DNA of 64,000 nucleotides from positions 930,001-994,000 of the forward strand of contig WION01000003.1 in the NCBI GenBank assembly GCA_015039365.1, in the 5' to 3' direction. Within the stretch, counting starts at the first letter, position 1; each line of letters starts with the position of its first letter. The DNA is from Amanita rubescens (taxonomy: Eukaryota; Basidiomycota; Agaricomycetes; Agaricales; Amanitaceae). The position numbers and the translations under genes are program-made. The notes beneath the pieces are model-generated. The model had not been told where the DNA came from. It saw nothing but the letters and a program-made list of their open reading frames with translations, and did not search any database. Of this stretch, positions 52,401 through 64,000 are shown in pieces.

Positions 52401-55400
52401 ATAGGAAGGGAGCTCTGAAGCATTGGCGTTGGAAGAAGTGAATTTGTCCCGTGTGCTACCCTGTGAAGTCGACCACCCTACTCCGGAAGGTGGTCTTCGT
52501 GGGGGGACTTCAAGAGCATTTTGAGCCCTATCCGATATCGACACTCTTTCTCTTTTTAGCTCTGGTTGCGTTTCTAAGGGTATGGCCTCTCTGATGTTAC
52601 CCTGTAGAGATGACGACCCTGCTGCAGGGGGAGGCATTCGCGACGGTATTTCAGGGGAATTTTGGGCTCTGTCTACCACCAGTTCCCTTCCTCTTTTCGG
52701 CTCTTGTTGCGTTTCACAAGGTGCCGCCTCCGCTACCGGGAGTCTTTCTCGTTTCGGCTCACGTTGAGACTCCAAAGATGCGAACTCTTTGCTGCCCTGT
52801 AAGGTAGGCCATCCTGCTGCAGATGGCGGTCTCCGCGGAGGGACGTCAGCATTTTGAACTCTATCGGCAACCGGCAACCTTTCTCTTTTCGACTCTTGTT
52901 GCATTTCCAAAGACGCTGCCTCTCTTACATTACCCTGTAGAGTTGGCCCTGTCGCAGAATGTATAATTCGCGACTGAACTTCAGGAGAGTTTTGAACTCC
53001 ATCCACCACTGGCTTTTCTTTTTTCGGCTCTTGTTGCGGGTCCAACTCTTTTGCGCTGCCATGTAGAGTTGGCCGGCCTGGTGTAGCGGACGGTATTCGC
53101 AAGGGAGCTTCAGTGACATTTTGAACTCTATCTGCCACTGGTGCCTTTTCTCTCTTCGGCTCTTGTTGCGTTTCCAGATGTGCTACCTGTCTTACACTGC
53201 CCTGTAGAGTCGGCAACCCTGCTGCAGATCGCAAGAGAACTTCAGGAGCATTTTGGACTTTATTCGCCACCGACACCTTTTCTCTTTTCGGTTCTTGCTG
53301 CGTTTCCAGTTGTGCTACCTCTCTTACACTGCCCTGTAGAGTCGGCAACCCTGGTGCAGACCGCAAGAGAACTTCAGGAGCATTTTGGACTTTATTCGCC
53401 ATCGAAGCCTTTTCTCTTTTCGGTTCTGGCTGCGTTTCCAGAGATGCGGACCCTTTGAAGTTGTTCTGCTGCGTCGGCCATCCTGCTGCAGAGGGCAGTC
53501 TCCGCGAGGGGAGTTCAGGAGCATTTTGGACTCTATTTGCCACCAGCGCCTTTTCTCTTTTCGGCTCTCGTTGAGTTTCCAACTGTGCCGCCTCTCTTAT
53601 GTTATTACCCTGCACTACCGCAGAAGATGGTATTCGCAAGGGAACCTCGGGAGCATTTTGAATTTCATCTGCCACCAGCACCTTTTCTCTTTTCAATTCT
53701 TGTTGCGGGTTCAAATGCTCTTTCGCGCTTCCCTGCAGAGGTGACCATCCGGCTGCCAAAGGCACTTCAGAGGGGTTTTGAACTCTACTTGCCACCAGCA
53801 ACTTCTCTCGTTTCGGCTCTTGTTGAGGGTCCAAATGTGCCACCTCTTTTATGCCGCCCAGTAGAGCTGACCCCCCTGCTGCAGAGGACAACATTCGCAT
53901 CGCAGTTTCAGAGCCATTTGAAGCATTTTGAACTCTATCTGCCATCGACGCCTTTTCTCTTTTCGACTCTTGTCGTGTTTCCAAATTTGTCACCTCTCTC
54001 GTGCTGCTTTGTAGAGTCGACCACCCTGCCACAGAAGGTGGTCTTTGCAATGGAGCCTCGGGAACGTTTTGGACGTTATCCGTTACAGATCCCCTCTCTC
54101 TTTTTGGCTCTGGTTGCACTTCTAAATGTGTCACATCTTTCATGCTACCCTGTGGAGTCGACCATCCTGCTGCAGAAGGCGGTCTTCGCAAAGGAACTTC
54201 AGAAGTGTTGTGAACGCTATCCGCTACCATAGCTTTTTCTCTTTTCTGTTCTTGGGGTGGTTCCAAAAACACAGTTGAGCTGCCATACACAGAAGGCGGT
54301 CTTCGCACTGGGACTTCCGAAGCATTTTGAACCCGGTCCACTACTGGTTCCCCTCCCCTTTTCGGCCCTTGTTGCATTTCCAAAGGTACCGCCATCAAGC
54401 CTGGCTGAGGAACTACCTGGCTTCTTTCCGTTGCCACTTTCATCTCAGGTTCAAGAACGACGAAAGGAGACTAAAAGTATGTCAACACACAACATTGAGC
54501 ATATGCTCGAGGAAACTTACTGTATTGGGAGCCTTGACTACACCTTTGGAACTGGTTTTTACAATTCCATTTGCGGAAGCAGGGATCGAATTGGGTGCTA
54601 CGGATATGGGTGTGTCAGATGGAATGCTGATGTGTTTTCCCGTCTAAGAAAAGTGTCAAAGATTGTAAGATGTGTTCAGTTCAACAATACCTTGTCTAAC
54701 GGATTTCTTGAGACTGGATGAGGGGCGACATGACCAGAAGCAAATAGGTGCGCAGAATTATCGTGTGTGTAAAACTGAGTTTTATTTAAAAATGCACTAG
54801 CAGTGTTTTGTATCGCCATCATTCAGGGACCGTTGCGTCACGGGTACCGAACTGCCACCTTGCAAATCCCTTGGAACGCTAGGAATCGCTTGAGAACTCT
54901 CGACAGCCGGTCTGTCGTAAACTGATGCAAGTGGCATGATCACGGTGGAGTTTCGCGCGAGCGAACGACTACCGGTGTTATTCAAGGAACTGGATGTTAG
55001 CTTGTGCATAGGAGTGCTTGTCCTATTGTCCGTTTTTGCGAGGGTCGCGGGAGGCATCGGGCTATTGTGGAGCGGCGAGTCAACAGGAACCTGTGTCAGA
55101 TGAAGATGAGTGACGTCCTCTTTTTCTGTCCGGAACGCGTGACTTGAAGGAGGTTGAGCTACCATGTCGCTTCGTGTGCTGGACATGACATGTGATGGAT
55201 TATGTTTACTAGCAGCATGAGATAGAGATAGGACCTGTTTGCTATGTCAATAAGCCACGTTTTCGTTCACGGCGATTTCGCATTACCGCTATTTGATCCG
55301 GTACAAGACTACTCATCTTTGATTGGCGCCTAAGCGCTCGTTGCGATGACATTCCTGGTTTGGCTCTGTTCTCTAATGTACCCTGTTCCAAGCGGATTCT

Positions 55401-57358
55401 TTAATAAAGACAATCTTTTGCACGAAGCGTTTAATACAAACCATATCCATTTTCTGGCTCTCCGCACTAGCAACTGATATTGGGGAATATTTGGGTGTCG
55501 TCAACAAAGTTGGGTCGACCGGTCGGGACGTTGGTAATGCATGACCCCCATAACCATCGTTAGGAGCAGTCATTCTCAATGTCTCGAAGAAAGCTGGGGC
55601 CGCCACTCTTGTAGTAACACCTGGCCCCATAGGAAACTGCGTGCTTCAATTATTGGGGATTAATACTAGCGTGAAAGAATACGTACGGCGTAGGAAACTC
55701 TCTCATCCTTTGCCTGTTTGGGAGGCAAGGATGGCAGTCTGGAAGTTGTGATAGGCTCAGCGTCAACAGTGCCGCGTAAGACTGTCTCTCGCAAGTGAGG
55801 ATTTGAAAGGCCAACATCGCGCTGCGGAGGATTTTCTCTCTCGGAATCAGTAGCACGATCGGCATGAGGTCGGTTACCCGCGCTTCGCTTCGGCTTCTCG
55901 TAGGGTTTATGCTCGCGCCGCGGCAAATTCTCCTTGTCTGTATAATGAGCATGGTTCACCTCTAGTTGTTCGTTGACCTTTTGCAGTTCCCTCTGCCTTG
56001 GACTATCAGTATCCTTTTTACTGGATCTTGGCCTGTCCTATGTCTTGCTCCCGAACGATGAGTGGTATCGGTCCCCTTTCGACAGGATCCTTGCGAGTCT
56101 CATGCGTCTTTCGAGCCACGAGATGTTCTACCCCTTGTCGTCTGCTCTCATTGACAACGGGCACATCTCCTGTCCGCTTGGAGGTTTCTTTAACCTTCTC
56201 TTTTTCCTTTTCCAACTCCCAGTCTAACTTCCTCTTGCGTTGATCGAGAATTTCGCGGTCAGAATCACGACCTCTCTCTACTTCATGCCGATAATCTCGT
56301 TCGAGTGGCGGTGGTTCTCTTTCTTTCCTTTTCTCCCGGTCAAGATCTGCTTTGAGCCTCGTATTCTCTTGTTTCTCCACATCCTTCCGGTCTCTCTTCC
56401 TGTCCTGGCCGCTTTCTCTCTCTTTCTGCCGCCGTCTTTCCCTCTCCCTCTCCCTCTCCCTTTCCCTCTCCCTCTCCCTCTCCTTTTCCCTCTCCTTTTC
56501 CCTCCCCTTTTCCTTCTCTTTCTCGGCGGCCCTTTTACGTTCCTTTTCGGCATACCTTTCCTGTTCTCTTTCATCTCGATGTCTATCCCTTTCCTTCATC
56601 CTCTCTTTAGCTCTCATGCGTTCAAGATCCTCTTTGGCCCTTTCACGCTCTTGCTCCTTAGCTCTTTCCCGCTCCCACTCTCTGTATCGTTCTTTTTCAC
56701 GCCTTTCTTTCCTCTCTCTATCTTTATCCCAGTCACTATCCCCTTCATTATATCTGCGCTTATGCTTTTCCCTGGCATCAATTTCATCATGACGCTCGCG
56801 ATAATAGTCTTCCCTCGTCTTTTGCTTATCCTTCTCTCTGTCCCTCTCATGCTTGTCACGTTCCCTGTGGTGTGGCTCCTGCGGCTGCGAGGGTGGGGAG
56901 GGTTGAGGAATCCATCTTTCATACTTTGCAACACGGGGATATTGTATGACATCTTCCGCTGAGTTATTATTTCGAACAACGCTTGGATCATGAGCATGCC
57001 GTTTAGACGCCGAGGTATATGCAGCAGGGTCTACAGTGGGATCTTTCCGGTGTGAAGGACGAGGCACAGCATCTGCATAGTGTGACTCGCGGTAGCGCAT
57101 CTGTGAAGGAATAGAATTCGGAAGTGGTTGACTTTCGCTGACATTGCGTGGCTTATGGTCACGACCTGAAGGCGGGTTTTCAGCATGCCTCCTCGAGCTA
57201 GAGACATAGTCGGGCCCTGATGGATAGCCAGATGCGGACCGGTGAGGGCGGATTGGTTCGAAGTCAGATTTGATTGCGGATGGGGTCCAGGTTGAATAGA
57301 TGTCCTTCGAAGTGGCTTTACTCGTGCCCAGGTGACCGTCGTTAATGGAATGGTTCAT
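49450..57358 (-). CDS. Giant repeat-containing protein of unknown function
   Basis: One large gene of about 2,500 residues is inferred from open frames 57358-56018, 55959-54797, 54643-52270 and 52195-49450, joined by short introns such as 54644-54690, 54471-54520, 55235-55286 and 51019-51067. From the N-terminus: a Ser/Pro/His-rich part, a 250-residue Arg/Glu-rich block (KERERERE type), a Ser/Thr/Pro region, 15 degenerate repeats of 43-48 residues (52434-54395), another Ser/Pro/His-rich part and a better-structured C-terminus (KVYRYLREKRNRTISAVSM, PGVVFDVGEDPP). No catalytic domain is visible. Two or more +1 shifts (about 52330 and 54806-54809) are needed. It could be two genes; the start at 57358 is the first good ATG. 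Confidence 0.5.
52434..54395 (-). repeat. Coding tandem repeat, about 15 units of roughly 131 bp
   Basis: Each translated unit follows the pattern ETQQEPKREK, V-A-D/N-x-VQN, a-P-E-V-P-L-R, PPSAAGWxTLQGS, then K/R-E-V-x-x-L. Units differ at many positions and one (near 52700) is cut short, so the array is old. The best-kept core is KRE followed 8-10 residues later by VQN. Confidence 0.85.
56438..56515. repeat. CCCTCT hexanucleotide microsatellite
   Basis: The plus strand is a near-perfect run of CCCTCT with CCTTTT variants; on the minus strand it encodes the Arg-Glu dipeptide run of the giant protein. Confidence 0.85.
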
Positions 57359-57930
57359 ACAGAGTCGTGTCGGGGCATACAAGACGCCTTGCTCCTCTGC
57401 GGAAGGTGTCCCTGGGTGATTGTGGCAGAAACGCGGTCAAAGAGAGCACGTCCTGTCGACATGAGGCAAGAGGGAGCCTCGGTTGATACTCCTGCTTATG
57501 GTATTCTCCCTGAGCGCCTTCCCACACTCGATTGGTTATATCTACGAGTACATGTATGCCTACAACCGTTGCACGGATGAGCCCTTTTTCATCTCACCCA
57601 ACTACGCGTGGCGACGCCGTGAGCCTGGGGCACTGTTCCAAAACGAAAACGTAGACACAGGCAGCACGGAGACTTGATCTGACACGAGTATGACTCATTA
57701 CACGACAATGGGACAGCATAGAGCTGATGGAGACATTTCTCCTTGTCGAGAGAATTTAAGGATCGTGCGCATGGTAGCCTGAACATCGGTTGCTGCTTAT
57801 ATGAGGCCCCGCTTCGGCAACGGCCGAATGACATCGAGTCTGTGTTTGTAACTGGCGTCGTATCTGCATTCCTCCATCATACGCTCCTCCGCGACACGAT
57901 TGCCTTATTTTTCCGTGTCCGGCTGTCGAT
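57359..57930. other. Divergent intergenic region between giant repeat gene and UBP15
   Basis: These 572 bp separate two divergent start codons. Short minus-strand frames exist (for example ending at 57342) and could be extra 5' exons of the giant gene, but none joins with clear splice signals. Nothing else is supported. Confidence 0.4.
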
Positions 57931-62220
<4,290 letters not shown>

Positions 62221-62392
62221 TTGCTACGATTTATATTGTAATAAATCGGTTGCATAACGTATTCATGTACTATTCCGCAAACTCAGTTTACATATGTCCA
62301 CAATCACGGGAGGATCGAATGGGTGTATAAGCATCAATAAGTGGTATCTAGTATATCGTCATTTCTTCTTTCTAGCCTTCTAGGTTAAAGAA

Positions 62393-63119
62393 TTAGCATG
62401 TCAGCAATTGTATTGAGAAGCAACGCACTGTTGTGCTCTCCCCGTCGCCAGTGTTCCCTGATGCTTTGGAGGACCCTTGCGTAGCTTGTTTTGATCCGGT
62501 CGGTATTTTTGCCTTGACTCCATACTTGAGTTCTAGCCAAAAGTGGTTAATGGACTGCATGCAACGGGACTGTTTCGCATTTACCTAGCTCAGCCCGAAT
62601 TTCTGGCGTACGTTCAAAGATGGCACGCATTTTTTCGTTTGCTAGCATTTCGTTCGCTGATGGAAATATAACCTGTCCCCAGCCCTCAACAAAAGAGTTC
62701 GCCTCTGCAATCACTTCCGTGATTTCTACTTCAAGTTCTTTTTCGGCGCTCAACAAGCTATTCCAGAGATCATCTCCTACCGATCCCTTCTGAAGAAGAT
62801 TCTGTAACGCCGGCTTGTCTTCGCGAACCCGGAGAACGCGCTGAACATCTGCCATGGCGCGGCGGAGAAGCGCAGATTTCAACAGGGAGTCTGGGACGGG
62901 GGGACTTGTCTTCTGCAGAAGCGTGATGTACGCGTTGCGTTCCGGATGTGAGGGAAAATATGGCTCATAGGCTCGACCTGTGGAGCTGAAAGTCAGGAAA
63001 TTTCAATGGGAAAATCAATAATACCCACTGGAAGTTTGTTTTCTATAAAAGTGACTGAATATGAAGAGACCGCCGAAGACGACAAGGACGTAGACAACAG
63101 GGACGAGTAGCGACGCCAT
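62393..63119 (-). CDS. SEC66: Sec63 complex subunit Sec66 (Sec71)
   Basis: Exons 63119-63029, 62977-62585 and 62532-62393 encode 207 residues. One N-terminal membrane helix (LLVPVVYVLVVFGGLFIF) is followed by RAYEPYFPSHPERNAYITLL, LLRRAMADVQRVLRVREDKP and GWGQVIFPSANEML, all characteristic of Sec66/Sec71. The first acceptor is CCACAG, 8 nt beyond a closer CAG, as only this keeps SRAYEPYFP in frame. With Sec62, Sec63 and Sec72 it forms the post-translational ER translocon. It is head-to-head with citrate synthase, 143 bp apart. Confidence 0.9.
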
Positions 63120-63262
63120 CCACGGGCTACGTGTCAGTGTCCGTTAGACAAGTTGCGAGTTATGTAAATTATTCCCAGATTCTAAAGTTTGCTAAAATTA
63201 GCACACCTTGCCGGACCTTAAGTTCGAGCCTCCTCCGAGCCTCGGAGCACACCGTTTCTAGT

Positions 63263-64000
63263 ATGATGTTAGCTCGTAATACTTTCTCGAGGTTGCACAC
63301 ACAGTGCTCTATTGGCCCCTCCTTCAAAAGATTTGCATCTACCAAGGTATTCTTTGTGTTCACTGCACGAAACTGTTCCGTTCAACCTGACCTAATAAAT
63401 AAGACTCTTCGAGAAACCCTGCAGGAAGTAATACCGGCTAAGCAAGAGCAACTTCGGAAATTGGTACGAATATTTTTATGCCTCTACTGTCTTCTTTCAC
63501 ACCCCAGCACCCAGAAACTCGAACATGGTCAGTCGGTTGTTGGAGACGTTAAGGTAATATATTTATGTTGTGTTTTCGCAATACTGAGTAGATGAAGGTT
63601 GAAAACATAATTGGAGGCATGCGTGGCTTGAAGGCTATGTTGTGGGAGGCCTCCGTTCTCGACCCGGTTGAGGTGCATTGATGAGCACAACATTACCTCA
63701 ATATAAATTGACTAGTTGCAGGGTATCCGATTTCACGATTTAACCATTCCGGAGTGCCAGAAGCTCCTTCCACCTGCTCCCGGCGGAAAGGAGATTATCG
63801 CAGAGAGTATGCTATGGCTCTTGTTGACTGGTCAAGTGCCGTCGGCTGAGCAAACACGGCAACTCTCGCGCGACCTCGCTGAGAAAGGGGATTTACCCAA
63901 GTTCGTTGAGGAATTGATTGATTCGTGAGTCGTCGGAGTTCCAGGTATTAGCTTACATGTCTAAGCTAAACATAGCCTCCCAAAAACACTACATCCTATG
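63263..64000 (+). CDS. CIT1: Mitochondrial citrate synthase, 5' part
   Basis: Exons 63263-63346, 63404-63463, 63515-63553, 63598-63672, 63722-63924 and 63976 to the window edge. A presequence (MMLARNTFSRLHTQC ... FKRFAST) is followed by TLRETLQEVIPAKQEQL, NIIGGMRGLKAMLWEASVLDP, GIRFHDLTIPECQKLLP, SMLWLLLTGQVPSAEQ and SLPKTLHPM, which are standard citrate synthase blocks. It condenses acetyl-CoA with oxaloacetate in the TCA cycle. The catalytic His and Asp lie beyond the right edge. Confidence 0.94.

Noticed and set aside
53141..54232. Long plus-strand frames with repeated FLFSALVAFP-like text
   Set aside because: They are the reverse complement of the 15-unit coding repeat; the periodic frame is a by-product of the repeat, and the minus-strand reading joins the flanking exons.
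56240..56962. Plus-strand 240-codon frame rich in Phe, Leu, Pro and Ser
   Set aside because: It looks like a multi-pass membrane protein only because the Arg/Glu-rich minus-strand exon is read backwards.

Overview
The window is a compact nuclear segment from a filamentous basidiomycete fungus, most likely an agaricomycete. Evidence: 32 protein genes in 64 kb on both strands, nearly all split by many 43-65 nt introns; very short intergenic gaps; and fungal-specific or fungal-style families (SHR3, SRC1/HEH, VPS23, RMD5/GID2, GYP7, SFI1, SEC66, TEA/ATTS factor, GPI-anchored cupredoxin). Exon joins below were worked out by hand from splice signals, reading frame and family motifs; for most genes every exon length was checked for phase.

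Layout. 1-9.7 kb: 3' end of NOC3, a TEA-domain transcription factor, ESCRT-I VPS23, the inner nuclear membrane protein SRC1/HEH, and a mitochondrial sulfide:quinone oxidoreductase. 9.7-20 kb: a 1 kb promoter region with short direct repeats, a GPI-anchored cupredoxin, a Nepro-like nucleolar protein, a beta-adaptin, an OTU deubiquitinase and an armadillo protein like smgGDS. 20-30 kb: pirin, ribosome assembly factor NSA1, E3 subunit RMD5, a TBC1D5-like Rab GAP and SDH1. 30-38.6 kb: splicing factor SPF45, a small unknown, a mitochondrial iojap-like factor, SHR3, LETM1/MDM38, ALKBH1 and RPS21. 38.6-49.3 kb: GYP7, aprataxin, a Gfo/Idh oxidoreductase, a small coiled-coil protein, a PIG-Y-like subunit and SFI1. 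49.4-64 kb: a giant repeat protein of unknown function, the deubiquitinase UBP15/USP7, SEC66 and the start of citrate synthase.

The content is housekeeping: membrane traffic, ubiquitin, mitochondria, ribosome assembly and splicing. Neighbouring genes share no single pathway, and no cluster, mobile element, CRISPR, tRNA or rRNA gene was seen. I find no convincing new multi-gene system. The points most worth checking are a roughly 2,500-residue protein with 15 degenerate 43-48 residue repeats; about ten single-base, always same-direction frame breaks in conserved genes (probably insertion errors in the assembly); four candidate GC-AG introns; and a divergent gene pair with only 20 bp between start codons.
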